A model generated the notes under the pieces. That model worked only from the letters and a program-made list of their open reading frames with translations, had not been told where the DNA came from and did no database searches. The position numbers were made by a program, and so were the translations under genes. Below, in pieces: positions 18,255 through 27,168 of a stretch of 64,000 nt of DNA; within the stretch, counting starts at the first letter, position 1, and every line of letters starts with the position of its first letter. The stretch is from NCBI RefSeq assembly GCF_001439815.1, contig NZ_JYLM01000003.1, positions 186,001 through 250,000 of the forward strand, read 5' to 3'. Source of the DNA: Pseudomonas orientalis (lineage in GTDB: Bacteria > Pseudomonadota > Gammaproteobacteria > Pseudomonadales > Pseudomonadaceae).

Positions 18255-18728
18255 CTATTTCACATATTCAATCCGGGTAATCCACCAGCACACCTCACCG
18301 CTCGGGGTTTGCACGATGGCTTCATCGTCCACCTCTTTGCGCAGCAGCGCACGTGCCATGGGGGAGTCGATGGAGATGTAATCCATCCGGTCATAGATCT
18401 CGTCATAACCCACAATGCGAAAACGCTTGGTCTCGCCCTGCTCGTTTTCGACATCGACCCACGCACCAAAAAATACCTTGCCCTCCTGCTCGGGCATGTA
18501 TTCCACTACACGCATATCTTCGAGGCGTTTGCGCAGATAGCGCACCCGCCGATCGATCTCACGCAACAGCTTCTTGTTGTACTGGTAATCCGCGTTTTCG
18601 CTGCGGTCTCCCAGGGAAGCTGCCCATGTGACCTTGCGCGTGGTGTCCGGGCGCTTCTCACGCCAAAGGTAGTCCAACTCCTTTTTCAGCGCTTCATGGC
18701 CTTCTTTGGTAATCAGCTTGGTACTCAA
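18255..18728 (-). CDS. greB: Transcript cleavage factor GreB
   Basis: A 157-residue GreB, rescuing backtracked RNA polymerase by stimulating transcript cleavage. The N-terminal coiled coil contains WREKRPDTTRKVTWAASLGDRSENADYQYNKK, with the acidic tip residues (D and E of GDRSENADY) needed for catalysis, followed by the C-terminal FKBP-like domain. Alignment with E. coli GreB, which begins M-x-T-x-L-V-T-x-E-G, places the start at a TTG codon (18728), preceded by TGGGGA eight bases upstream. No ATG fits. The terminal residues IEYVK match the normal length. Confidence 0.94.
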   Translation of the reverse strand: MSTKLITKEGHEALKKELDYLWREKRPDTTRKVTWAASLGDRSENADYQYNKKLLREIDRRVRYLRKRLEDMRVVEYMPEQEGKVFFGAWVDVENEQGETKRFRIVGYDEIYDRMDYISIDSPMARALLRKEVDDEAIVQTPSGEVCWWITRIEYVK

Positions 18729-18847
18729 ACGCGCACATCCCCAGGCAATGTCCAATAGTGTCGACAGACCACGGCATCATACCCTGGCGTCGGCTGGCGG
18801 GGATCGATGATAAATCAACGGCGCAAAGTATCCAGCGCGACAGCGAC

Positions 18848-19849
18848 TCAGCCCTGCCCGTCAAGCACCTGGTCCAGTTCAATCAGCGTGCCTTGCAGGC
18901 GCTGCCGCATCAGCGATAGCTGCGACATCATCAGCACCATCTTTTCGGTCTTCTGGCTCACCTCCAGCTCCTGCTCTTGCAGACGCGAATGGTGCTGGTC
19001 CAACGCTCGGCTTCTTTCGTCCTGCTGAGTCTGCTGTTGTTGCAATCGAGCCTGCCACTGTTCGAGCATCTCTTCGCGTTCGATGACAGCCTGTTTCTTC
19101 TGTGTCAGCTCCTGGGCAACCCTGGCCAGATTGCTCAGCGTGCTGTCTATCTCGAGGATGGAGGTGTTTTCCTTTGGAGAGAGCGGTTGCGACGGCATTT
19201 CTACGGGTTCTGACTGAGCGATCGGCGCACTGGACTCGAGCGGTACGTGCGACTCGTCCGGTGCCATGACCTGCGCAGGCGGCTCTTCAACGAAACCTTC
19301 ATCTGCGGGCGGCGCGACGGGCTCCGGCTGACGCTTGCCCCGCGGCGGTGCAACCATTTGCGACGAGAAGCGGATCGACGGCACGATAACCGCGCTGCTT
19401 TCGATGGCCGGCGCAGCGGGGGCGGACATACCCAATGTAATCACCTTCATCACCAGCGCTTTCTTGACGATCACTGAGTGATGGTCCTCGGGCCTGGCGG
19501 GTGGCAACCTGCAGCCTTTCAGATCAATGAAGTGAAAAGGAACCTGAGACTCGGTGACGGCATGTTCCTTATTGCCGGATGCCGCCGCCATCATCAGGAT
19601 TTGCTTGAAGACTTGCATCGCTACTTGCAAGTCCTCCTTGGACTCAACCCCGCCAAGAAAATACCGTTCAAGCTTTTTGCGTAAAGCCGCGATATACACC
19701 CTGGAATGACCGGGTTCGGCTTCTTCATCAAGGCTATACACCAGGAAGTTGGAGGACGTCTGTTCGACCGCAAAGCCACACAACAGTGCGCCATTGACGG
19801 GAGCATCCTCGCCGCTGCGCTCAAGAACAAGGGTACGTAGAAGCATCAT
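18848..19849 (-). CDS. Uncharacterised coiled-coil protein divergent from Gld-like ABC genes
   Basis: A 333-residue protein I do not recognise. The N-terminal part (1-130) looks like a globular domain with no signal peptide. Residues 145-225 form a proline-rich, acidic, low-complexity linker. Residues 235-330 are a long Gln/Glu-rich coiled coil (QARLQQQQTQQ, EQELEVSQKTEK). The overall plan, a small domain and a disordered linker carrying a coiled coil, suggests an adaptor or scaffold in the cytoplasm. The start could be either of two adjacent ATGs. It diverges from the three-gene ABC cluster with 238 bases between, and functional linkage is only inferred. Confidence 0.7.
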   Translation of the reverse strand: MMLLRTLVLERSGEDAPVNGALLCGFAVEQTSSNFLVYSLDEEAEPGHSRVYIAALRKKLERYFLGGVESKEDLQVAMQVFKQILMMAAASGNKEHAVTESQVPFHFIDLKGCRLPPARPEDHHSVIVKKALVMKVITLGMSAPAAPAIESSAVIVPSIRFSSQMVAPPRGKRQPEPVAPPADEGFVEEPPAQVMAPDESHVPLESSAPIAQSEPVEMPSQPLSPKENTSILEIDSTLSNLARVAQELTQKKQAVIEREEMLEQWQARLQQQQTQQDERSRALDQHHSRLQEQELEVSQKTEKMVLMMSQLSLMRQRLQGTLIELDQVLDGQG

Positions 19850-20087
19850 GGCAGTCAGGCCTCATTGCAAAAAGAAAACCTTATATAAATATCAGACAAA
19901 TATCCGACCATTATTAAGCACTCAGAACACCACAATTGTTTCAGCGCGTTATCAACTCAAACGTAGGACTTTACTTATTAAGTGAGCCCAGCGTTCCCAA
20001 GAGCAGGTATTGAACGTAATCTTTTTAACGCACCGACACCACGAACGAAACCTTCTTCAGGCACCGCCCAATTGATTCGGTAAACCT

Positions 20088-21014
20088 ATGATCGAAGTCA
20101 GCAACCTGACAAAGTACCTGGGCAAAAAAAACGTGCTAAGCGACTTTTCGTTCTGTGCCCACCGCCAGGAATGCGTGGGATTGTTTGGAGAGCATGGCGC
20201 CGGTAAAACAACATTGTTGAATTTGATTTCCGGCATGACAAGGCCTACCAGTGGGCACATCAGCATTCAGGGTGTGAACACCCAAACCCATTCAATTCTC
20301 GCCAGGCAAGCCGTCGGTTACCAGCTCCAAGGGGGCATAACCCATCACACGCTGTCAGTCAAAAGCCTCCTCAACTTTGTTGCCGCCGCGCGTGGGTTCA
20401 GCGGCGCCGAAAAACGCCGCCACGTGGACCGGGTCGCTACGCGACTGGAACTGCACCCCGTACTCAACTGCCCCATCGATGTGCTCAGCCTTGACTTGAA
20501 GCGCAGAGTCGCCATTGCACAAGCCATTTTGCACTCCCCCAGCGTGCTCCTGCTGGACGAGCCCACCGAAGGGCTGAACGTCGAGCAACGGCTCAAATTC
20601 AGGACGCTTGTTCAGTCCCTGGCCGAAGAAATGAGCGTCCTCATCGCCTCGCGCCATTACGACACGCTGTCCGACATTTGCACCCGCGCCCTGGTAATCG
20701 CAGGCGGGCGCTTGATTGCCGACGCTTCGCTGACGGACTTGCAGCGCAGCTCCCGGCACTTCCAAGCGGTGACGCTTGCAGCGGATCCGCCCCTGGACTT
20801 ACTCGCCCTGGCCGTATTACCCGGCGTTGCCGGCATCGAAGAAGACCGTCAAAACCCTGGCAAAGTGACGGTTCTGGCCATGCCCGGGCACGCCATCTTC
20901 CCCGCCATCAATTCACTCATCACCCATCGCGGCTGGAACATCACGTCACTGCATCTGGAGCCAGGTCGCCTGAACGATGTCGTTCACCATCTGAGCCACG
21001 AGGTATCCTCTTGA
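20088..21014 (+). CDS. ABC transporter ATP-binding protein, GldA/NosF-like
   Basis: A 308-residue ABC ATPase of the ABC-2/GldA class. Walker A reads GEHGAGKTT (residues 34-42), Walker B is VLLLDEPTEGLN, and an H-loop His occurs in IASRHYD. The signature, normally LSGG-x-R/K-R, reads LSLDLKRR, losing the conserved glycines, so ATP hydrolysis may be altered. A C-terminal extension of about 90 residues after the core fold is typical of this subclass. It is followed with overlap by a six-helix permease and then a GldG-like gene, forming one operon. Confidence 0.84.
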   Translation: MIEVSNLTKYLGKKNVLSDFSFCAHRQECVGLFGEHGAGKTTLLNLISGMTRPTSGHISIQGVNTQTHSILARQAVGYQLQGGITHHTLSVKSLLNFVAAARGFSGAEKRRHVDRVATRLELHPVLNCPIDVLSLDLKRRVAIAQAILHSPSVLLLDEPTEGLNVEQRLKFRTLVQSLAEEMSVLIASRHYDTLSDICTRALVIAGGRLIADASLTDLQRSSRHFQAVTLAADPPLDLLALAVLPGVAGIEEDRQNPGKVTVLAMPGHAIFPAINSLITHRGWNITSLHLEPGRLNDVVHHLSHEVSS

Positions 21015-21736
21015 AACTGCTGCCCCTCATTTTCAAACGCCAACTCGCCAGCTATGCCTGTACCCCCCACACCTACCTGAGCGTGGCGTTTTTCCTGGTG
21101 CTATGTGCGGCGCTGGGGTTGCATACCCATCGCTGGATGGAGCGCGACAGCAGTGACTTACAGGCGTTTTTCGAACTGCATCCCTGGCTCTACCTGCTGT
21201 TGATACCCAGCTTATCGATGCAATTGTGGTCTGATGAACGCAACGACGGCTTTTGCGACATGATGAAAACCCTGCCCCTCACCTCGGCAGAACGAGTGAT
21301 CGGGAAATTCCTCGCAGCCTGGGCTGTATGCAGTGTTGCTCTGTTGCTGAGTTTTCCTATAGTGGCTGCCGCCCATTACCTTGGAACGCCCGACAACGGG
21401 GTGATCGCATCACAATTTCTGGCAAGTTGGCTATTGGCGGGAAGCTATCTGTCTGTTGGCTGTTTTATATGTGCATTCACGCACCAGCGCATTATTATTT
21501 TCCTACTCACGATGGGCTTGCTGCTCACCATCAGCGGGCTTTCTTCTGTCCTGGATGCGCTTGAACATCAGGCACCGATCTGGATAGTTGACAGCCTCAT
21601 GAAACTTGACCCGACCTCCCGCTTCAGTTCAATGGACAACGGCAAAATAACACTGCACGACGGTTTATATTTTATCAGCATGATCTTTGCCTTCCTTTAC
21701 GCAACCATCGTTACACTCAACTATAAAAACAGTTAA
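21011..21736 (+). CDS. ABC-2 type permease, GldF-like
   Basis: A 241-residue membrane protein with about six predicted membrane helices and the ABC-2 permease sequence pattern (LWSDERNDGFCDMMKTLPLTSAERVIGKFLAAW). The best start is a TTG at 21011 overlapping the previous stop (TTGA), giving LKLLPLIFKRQL; the GAGG upstream and tight overlap support coupling. No in-frame ATG near the N-terminus would keep the first helix. It would form the channel of the transporter with the ATPase at 20088. Confidence 0.8.
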   Translation: MKLLPLIFKRQLASYACTPHTYLSVAFFLVLCAALGLHTHRWMERDSSDLQAFFELHPWLYLLLIPSLSMQLWSDERNDGFCDMMKTLPLTSAERVIGKFLAAWAVCSVALLLSFPIVAAAHYLGTPDNGVIASQFLASWLLAGSYLSVGCFICAFTHQRIIIFLLTMGLLLTISGLSSVLDALEHQAPIWIVDSLMKLDPTSRFSSMDNGKITLHDGLYFISMIFAFLYATIVTLNYKNS

Positions 21737-21748
21737 GGAAAGTCGCTG

Positions 21749-23488
21749 ATGCGATCCGCTCTCCGTATGGGTATGACGTTGATCGTCATATCATTACTGT
21801 TCCTGGCATTTAATCTGGTCTGGATAAACAAACTACCCGACACCCGCTGGGACTTTTCACAACAGAAAATTCATACGTTATCGCCTTCGACGCAGCAACT
21901 GCTCGCGACGCTTGAAAGCCCGCTGGACTTGTATTACTTCAACTCGCTCACAGCACCGAAGAAAAGCCGAATCGTGAAACGCTTCGGCCAACGCATAGAG
22001 GACTTGCTCCAGGAATTCGAAGCAGGCGCCAACGGCATGATTAATCTGCATATTATTGATCCCGCGCCTTTTTCCGAAGACGCCTACAAAGCCAGCTTGT
22101 TCGGCCTGGATGACACACAAGGATTCCTTGGCCTTATAGGCACCCGTGCCGGCCAAGGTATGCAACGCATCGATGCGTTCAACCCCGTCGACGAACCGCT
22201 GCTCGAGTATCAGATCAGCCAACTGATCTATCGGTTGATGCAACCTCGTCGGCCCAGCGTCGGCGTGCTGTCCGGGTTGCAGTTGAATGAGTCCGCCAGC
22301 CAACTGATGGAGCAGATGCGCGGGCATTTCAACCTGGTGGAGTTGGCATCGAACATCTCCCAGGTGCCTGCGTCCATAGGCAGCTTGATGGTCGTGCAAC
22401 CAAGGGCGCTGCCCGAACAAGCGCTTTATGCCATAGAACAGTTTGTCTTGAGCGGCGGCAAGCTGATGATCTTCATCGACCCGGTAAGCGAGATGGGGTC
22501 TGAAGCCGTATCGGTAGATTCCAGGCTGGATGGCCTGTTGACCGCATGGGGCATACGCATGTCCGCGAACAAGCTGCTGGTTGACAGCCTCTACGCCTCC
22601 TCGGCCTCGCTCGGCCCGGGTATGCCCACCGTCTTGCATCCAGCCCGGTTGAAACTGCCACGACAGGCAATGAATGCGCACGATATCAGCACCTGGAAAC
22701 TCAACACTCTGAGCGTATCAAGCAGTGGCGCGCTCTTGCGCAACCGAAAAAGCCGGATGACCTTCACCCCGCTGCTGCAAAGCTCTCGGCAGTCTGCGCT
22801 GCTGGACGCCGGGCGTTTCGCTTCAGCGACGCAGTTCGACGCACTGATTGACGAAGCCTCCACTTCAGGCCAGCGCCATGTGATCGCCGCGCGTCTGGAG
22901 GGGCCGGCCTATTCGGCATTTCCTGACGGCTTCGGCGGACAGCCGCCAGGCTTGCAAAAGGCTGCCCGGATTGAGGTCGTGGTGGTTGCCGATACCGATC
23001 TGCTTGCCGACGCGGTCAGCCAGACAACGGCCAACAATAACGTGCAGTTCGTACTCAATACGCTGGATAACCTGGCGGCACCCGCATCACTGGCCAATAT
23101 TCGCCCGCCTATCACGTCGCGTTCGTTCATCACCCTCGAGCCCATGCGCGAAGCTGCTGCACAGTCTTATAGGGAAAAGGCGGCAGAACTGGAGCGTCGC
23201 CTTGAGCGTACCGAACAAGCGTGGCAACGGTTGAATCCTAAGGCCACCGGCTTGGGCACCCAGGCCGTGGACACCAATACCCAATTGCAAGCGCTCAACA
23301 AGGAACGCCTGCGCCTGCCCATGGAGCTGCATGCCCTCAAGGTTGAAGCATATGCACCGCTGCACCGCTTCGAACGCAACATAAAGCTGCTGATGATCGC
23401 GACGGTACCCCTGATTCTGTGCCTGATAGCCTGGATACGGTATCGCTGCCTGCGTCGATACCGAGGGTCGCCAGTAGCCTTCAACTGA
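21749..23488 (+). CDS. GldG-like ABC auxiliary protein
   Basis: A 579-residue protein of the Gldg / ABC_transp_aux family. One membrane helix lies at residues 9-30 and one at about 550-568. The large region between them is probably periplasmic and includes the family block SPLDLYYFNS...RFGQRIEDLLQEFEAGANG...LHIIDPAPFS, and MIFIDPVSE. A helical stretch at about 470-530 precedes the last membrane segment. In Flavobacterium, GldA, GldF and GldG form a complex needed for gliding; pseudomonads do not glide that way, so the role here is unknown. It starts 12 bases after the permease. Confidence 0.82.
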   Translation: MRSALRMGMTLIVISLLFLAFNLVWINKLPDTRWDFSQQKIHTLSPSTQQLLATLESPLDLYYFNSLTAPKKSRIVKRFGQRIEDLLQEFEAGANGMINLHIIDPAPFSEDAYKASLFGLDDTQGFLGLIGTRAGQGMQRIDAFNPVDEPLLEYQISQLIYRLMQPRRPSVGVLSGLQLNESASQLMEQMRGHFNLVELASNISQVPASIGSLMVVQPRALPEQALYAIEQFVLSGGKLMIFIDPVSEMGSEAVSVDSRLDGLLTAWGIRMSANKLLVDSLYASSASLGPGMPTVLHPARLKLPRQAMNAHDISTWKLNTLSVSSSGALLRNRKSRMTFTPLLQSSRQSALLDAGRFASATQFDALIDEASTSGQRHVIAARLEGPAYSAFPDGFGGQPPGLQKAARIEVVVVADTDLLADAVSQTTANNNVQFVLNTLDNLAAPASLANIRPPITSRSFITLEPMREAAAQSYREKAAELERRLERTEQAWQRLNPKATGLGTQAVDTNTQLQALNKERLRLPMELHALKVEAYAPLHRFERNIKLLMIATVPLILCLIAWIRYRCLRRYRGSPVAFN

Positions 23489-23505
23489 TCACTTGGCGGC
23501 GGGAA

Positions 23506-23814
23506 TCAGCGGCGGGCAATCAAACCTTGCCGGGCAACACGGGTCAGTTGGCGGATCACCTCTTCGGCGTTGTCTGCACTCGGTGCCTGGATCACCGCGA
23601 GGTCAAAGCTGTTGCTGGGAAAACGCGTCAGGGAGTCGCCGTCTTCCACGAACTGGATCAGGAATGCTGAAGGCCGCCCGGTGCGGCGTGGCCAGCCATC
23701 CAGGTAGCGCAGCAGCGTCGGCTGGTGCTTGCCGCCCAAGAGGATTTTCGGGTTGCACTGAGTCAGGTCCGCAGTGATCGGGGCCAGGCGTATCAGAGGG
23801 CGTAGTGCATTCAT
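23506..23814 (-). CDS. Small hypothetical, methyltransferase-fragment-like
   Basis: A 102-residue protein. The C-terminal part, FPSNSFDLAVIQAP...EEVIRQLTRVARQGLIARR, resembles the segment after motif II of class I SAM methyltransferases, but the glycine-rich SAM motif is absent, so enzymatic activity is unlikely. A longer open frame begins at 23952. I chose ATG 23814 because the residues upstream are arginine-rich and unconvincing. It converges on the GldG-like gene with 17 bases between. Confidence 0.6.
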   Translation of the reverse strand: MNALRPLIRLAPITADLTQCNPKILLGGKHQPTLLRYLDGWPRRTGRPSAFLIQFVEDGDSLTRFPSNSFDLAVIQAPSADNAEEVIRQLTRVARQGLIARR

Positions 23815-24026
23815 CGTGTCGTGTCTCTGCCTCAAAAGTCTGCGGGCAGGTGAGAGGCAACACCGAACCAGCGCTTTAGCGGTATTTCGACCTGTGCCTG
23901 CTGCTGAGTGCATGGTCTGTCGGACTGCATCGAGTCCAGTGGCGCCCCGCAATTAGCTGTTTAAATCGGCGCATGGGTAGCATCCTAGAGAAGCCCGCGG
24001 GGCAGTGTCAAGAATCCCGGGCAACG

Positions 24027-24051
24027 AAAAGGCCCGCACATGGCGGGCCTC
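24027..24051 (-). terminator. Rho-independent terminator of the DoxX gene
   Basis: AGGCCCGC/GCGGGCCT stem followed on the minus strand by TTTTCG. Confidence 0.8.
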
Positions 24052-24069
24052 TGGTGCCTTGCGAAACGG

Positions 24070-24504
24070 TCAGTTGGCGATGGCGCGGTCGGCCGACAGT
24101 TTGCCGGCGCCCTCGAACAGTACCGCCAGCGAGCCGCCCAGCAGGGCCAGTGCGAATTCATAACCGTTGTTGGCCATGAACAGCCCGTTATGAATGTGCA
24201 CCGAAAAGATCGCCACCAGCGACAGGAAGGTCAAGCCCAGTGCCGCAGGACGTGCGAGCAGGCCGATGATCAGCGCCAGGCCGGCGAAGAACTCGGTGCC
24301 GCCGGACAACACCGCCATCAGGGTGCCCGGCGCCAGGCCAATGCTTTCCATCCATTGTGCAGTGCCGGCCAGACCACCACCGCCGAACCAGCCGAAGAGT
24401 TTTTGCGAGCCGTGGGCAGCGAAGATAATGCCGACGAAGATGCGCAGAACCGTCAGGCCGTAACCGGCGCGAGTGGAAAGGACACGGGTAATCAATGGGC
24501 TCAT
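24070..24504 (-). CDS. DoxX-family membrane protein
   Basis: A 144-residue integral membrane protein with four predicted helices (about 18-36, 55-80, 84-104, 112-130). FVGIIFAAHGSQKLFGWFGG is the DoxX family signature in the first helix and loop. Some family members respond to oxidative stress or are subunits of quinone-linked enzymes, but no function can be inferred here. It stands alone, with its own terminator. Confidence 0.9.
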   Translation of the reverse strand: MSPLITRVLSTRAGYGLTVLRIFVGIIFAAHGSQKLFGWFGGGGLAGTAQWMESIGLAPGTLMAVLSGGTEFFAGLALIIGLLARPAALGLTFLSLVAIFSVHIHNGLFMANNGYEFALALLGGSLAVLFEGAGKLSADRAIAN

Positions 24505-24609
24505 GGGGGTAAATCCTTTTTCAGGTAGGGGGTTGGTTGGCCGCTATATTAATCAGTTTAAACAATGATAAAAGCTGAAAAAATGCGTTATAGACATCGA
24601 TAAAATCGA

Positions 24610-26031
24610 TTATTTGCGCGACGCAACTTTCGGCGCAGGCGGTTCCAGGGACTCTCGCTCCCGATCGAACGCCAGATAGTACTTGTTGACACTATTCACA
24701 TAGCTGACGCCGCCCATCCCTACCTGCTCCATGGCAATGCGTTCAACCTGGAAGAACCACTGATTGGGGTTGAGCCCCCGACGCCTGGCTTCGGTGCGCA
24801 TGCCCTGCACCCGCTCCGGACCCATGTTGTACGCCGCCAGCACGAAGGCCATGCGTTCACGCTCATTGAGCTTGGGGCTGGCAAAAAACTTGCGCCGGAT
24901 CATGGCCAGGTAGCGCGCGCCTGCCTGCACATTACTGTCCAGATTCTCGATATTGTTCACGCCCACCCGCTGCGCCGCCGAGGGCGTGATCTGCATCAGA
25001 CCGGTAGGGCCACCGCTGTTGCGTGCGCCAGGGTCCAGCGCAGACTCCTTGAATGCCAGCGCGGCCAGGTTCAACCAGTCCATGCCCTGCTCGCGCGCAT
25101 GCTTTTGCAGGACCGGGCGCAGTTTCTCCAGGCGTTGACGGTCGGCGCGGGCCAACGGGTTGCGTACCTGGTAGAGACGTCGATAGATACGCTGGAACGC
25201 CACATCCTGATCGGAAGGGGTGTGGTAGGTCTTGAGGAAACGATCGATGCTTGCCCGCAGCATCGAAGCATCCTGACGCACGAACCAGTATTCGTCGCCC
25301 GGCTCGCTGATGACCACCTGCTTGTCAAAGCGCAACTTGGGCAGGATTTTCGACCAGCGCTCGGCAATCGGTTTTTCAACGATGGTCAGGTGAAAAATCC
25401 CGGCCTGTACCATCTCCAGCACGTCCTCCACCGCCAGGCTTGGGTCGACCCATTCCACCTTGATCGGCGGGCGCTTGTGCAGGGCCAGTTTCTGGTTGAC
25501 CTGGCTGATCGCATCCGCCGCTGCACTGCCGGTGGTCAACGCCAGGGTGCGGCCCGACAACTGTTCCAATCGGGTAAAGCGCCGTTCACCCTTGACGCCC
25601 ACCAGCCACAGCGGCACGTCGCTGGCGATAGGGTCACTGGTGCTGATCTTGTGCGCGGCCTTCATGTCCAGCAATTCGCCGGGAGCCACCAGATCGCCTT
25701 CGCCACGGGCCAGCGCGCCAAGCAACTGGTCCTTGGCCCTGGGGATGATCTTGAGGTTGATTGCCTGCCCATCGCGGGCATGGCCATTGAGGTACTGCTC
25801 GAAAGCCCGCAAGCGATGGTATTCGACACCGATAGCCTGGCCCTGCACTTCACCGGAACTGTTACGGCTCTGGTTGACCAGCACACGCAGGGTACGACTG
25901 GAGCGAATCTCCGCCAGGTCACGCACCTTGCCGGGTTTGGTCACTTCCAGCGGCCCATCCAGACGCGCGACCGCTGCCAGGGGCAGCAGTAACGTCAGGC
26001 ACATCAGAAGCAACGCCGAGGGTCGGATCAT
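24610..26031 (-). CDS. MltF-like lytic transglycosylase with solute-binding domain
   Basis: A 473-residue exported protein. The signal peptide ends around LAAVA (residue 22). An ABC-type solute-binding domain (about 40-280) is followed by an SLT lysozyme-like domain (about 310-450), with catalytic Glu in FKESALDPGARN and the conserved GLMQI and YNMGPERV motifs. This is the MltF architecture, in which the binding domain controls the lytic domain that cleaves peptidoglycan glycan strands. There is no lipobox cysteine, so it is not lipid-anchored like some MltF proteins. ATG 26031 has a GGAGAG box. Confidence 0.88.
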   Translation of the reverse strand: MIRPSALLLMCLTLLLPLAAVARLDGPLEVTKPGKVRDLAEIRSSRTLRVLVNQSRNSSGEVQGQAIGVEYHRLRAFEQYLNGHARDGQAINLKIIPRAKDQLLGALARGEGDLVAPGELLDMKAAHKISTSDPIASDVPLWLVGVKGERRFTRLEQLSGRTLALTTGSAAADAISQVNQKLALHKRPPIKVEWVDPSLAVEDVLEMVQAGIFHLTIVEKPIAERWSKILPKLRFDKQVVISEPGDEYWFVRQDASMLRASIDRFLKTYHTPSDQDVAFQRIYRRLYQVRNPLARADRQRLEKLRPVLQKHAREQGMDWLNLAALAFKESALDPGARNSGGPTGLMQITPSAAQRVGVNNIENLDSNVQAGARYLAMIRRKFFASPKLNERERMAFVLAAYNMGPERVQGMRTEARRRGLNPNQWFFQVERIAMEQVGMGGVSYVNSVNKYYLAFDRERESLEPPAPKVASRK

Positions 26032-26266
26032 CCGCTCTCCGGAAAGAATACTGGCCAACGTCTTCGTGAAAAAGAGCTGTTGGGCGTCAGAAACAGAGCG
26101 CTTTATGCGCTGGCAAAGCGTGCAACGGCGACACGGTGAGAGGCAACGGGCCCGGCACAATGTCGCTGGCGACGTTCAAAGACAGCTATAACGCGTTGTA
26201 GTTCTTCGTTTTTCTTATCAATCTACAGCTCTGATATGCTTTCCGGCCGCAGGCGGAGGTAGCACC

Positions 26267-27073
26267 ATGCAACTCATTGATATCGGCGTCAACCTGACCA
26301 ACCCCAGTTTCGACGAGAGGCACTCGGCCGTTCTCGAGCGGGCCTACGCCGCCGGCGTGCAACAATTGGTACTCACCGGCACCAGTGTCGAAGGCAGCGA
26401 GCAGGCCCTGGAGTTGTGCGTGAACCTCGATGAAAGCGCGCAACGCCTGTTCAGCACCGCCGGCATCCACCCCCACTCCGCCAGCGCCTGGAACAGCGAC
26501 AGCGCCCGGCGTTTGCGCGGTCTGCTCAACGAAACGCGCGTGCGTGCCGTCGGCGAGTGCGGACTGGATTTCAACCGGGACTTTTCACCGCGTCCGCAAC
26601 AGGAAAAAGTCCTTGAGGAACACCTGGCCCTGGCCGTCGAACTGAAATTGCCGGTGTTCCTTCACGAACGCGACGCCAACCAGCGCCTGCTGGAGATCCT
26701 CAAGGACTACCGTGACCACCTGCCCGCCGCCGTGGTGCATTGCTTCACCGGCGAACGAGAGGCGCTGTTCAGCTACCTCGACCTTGACCTGCACATGGGT
26801 ATCACCGGCTGGATCTGCGACGAGCGCCGTGGGACGCATCTGCATCCATTGGTCAGGGAAATTCCCCGTGGCCGTCTGATGCTGGAAAGTGATGCGCCCT
26901 ACCTGCTGCCACGCACGCTGCGCCCCAAGCCGAAGAACGGTCGCAATGAGCCTGCGTTCCTGACCGAAGTGCTGCGTGAAGTGGCCCTGCATCGCAATGA
27001 AACCCTGGAAGACCTGGCAATTCACAGTACCGCCTGTGCCCGTGCTTTTTTTGGCCTGCCTGCCGTGCAGTGA
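26267..27073 (+). CDS. TatD-family metal-dependent DNase
   Basis: A 268-residue TatD hydrolase with a TIM-barrel metal site. The start is [15 protein letters not shown], with N-Leu-T replacing the usual D-x-H metal ligands in DxHCHL-type paralogues, as in true TatD. Other ligands are in [34 protein letters not shown] and [13 protein letters not shown]. It likely has 3'-5' exonuclease activity in DNA repair or quality control. It is the TatD paralogue by sequence, but it is not beside tatABC here. Followed 95 bases later by the chemoreceptor. Confidence 0.92.
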   Translation: MQLIDIGVNLTNPSFDERHSAVLERAYAAGVQQLVLTGTSVEGSEQALELCVNLDESAQRLFSTAGIHPHSASAWNSDSARRLRGLLNETRVRAVGECGLDFNRDFSPRPQQEKVLEEHLALAVELKLPVFLHERDANQRLLEILKDYRDHLPAAVVHCFTGEREALFSYLDLDLHMGITGWICDERRGTHLHPLVREIPRGRLMLESDAPYLLPRTLRPKPKNGRNEPAFLTEVLREVALHRNETLEDLAIHSTACARAFFGLPAVQ

Positions 27074-27168
27074 TGCGGCGCATTGACCCATATCAAAAAC
27101 CCGTTCCTGAATAGCGGCACAATACTGGCACCTTGCCAATACTGTTTCCGCTATCAGAGAAAACCTCC

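Noticed and set aside
20678..21010. Longer N-terminus for the GldF-like permease
   Set aside because: The upstream part overlaps the ATPase gene in another frame and would add a non-hydrophobic, arginine-rich extension before the first helix.
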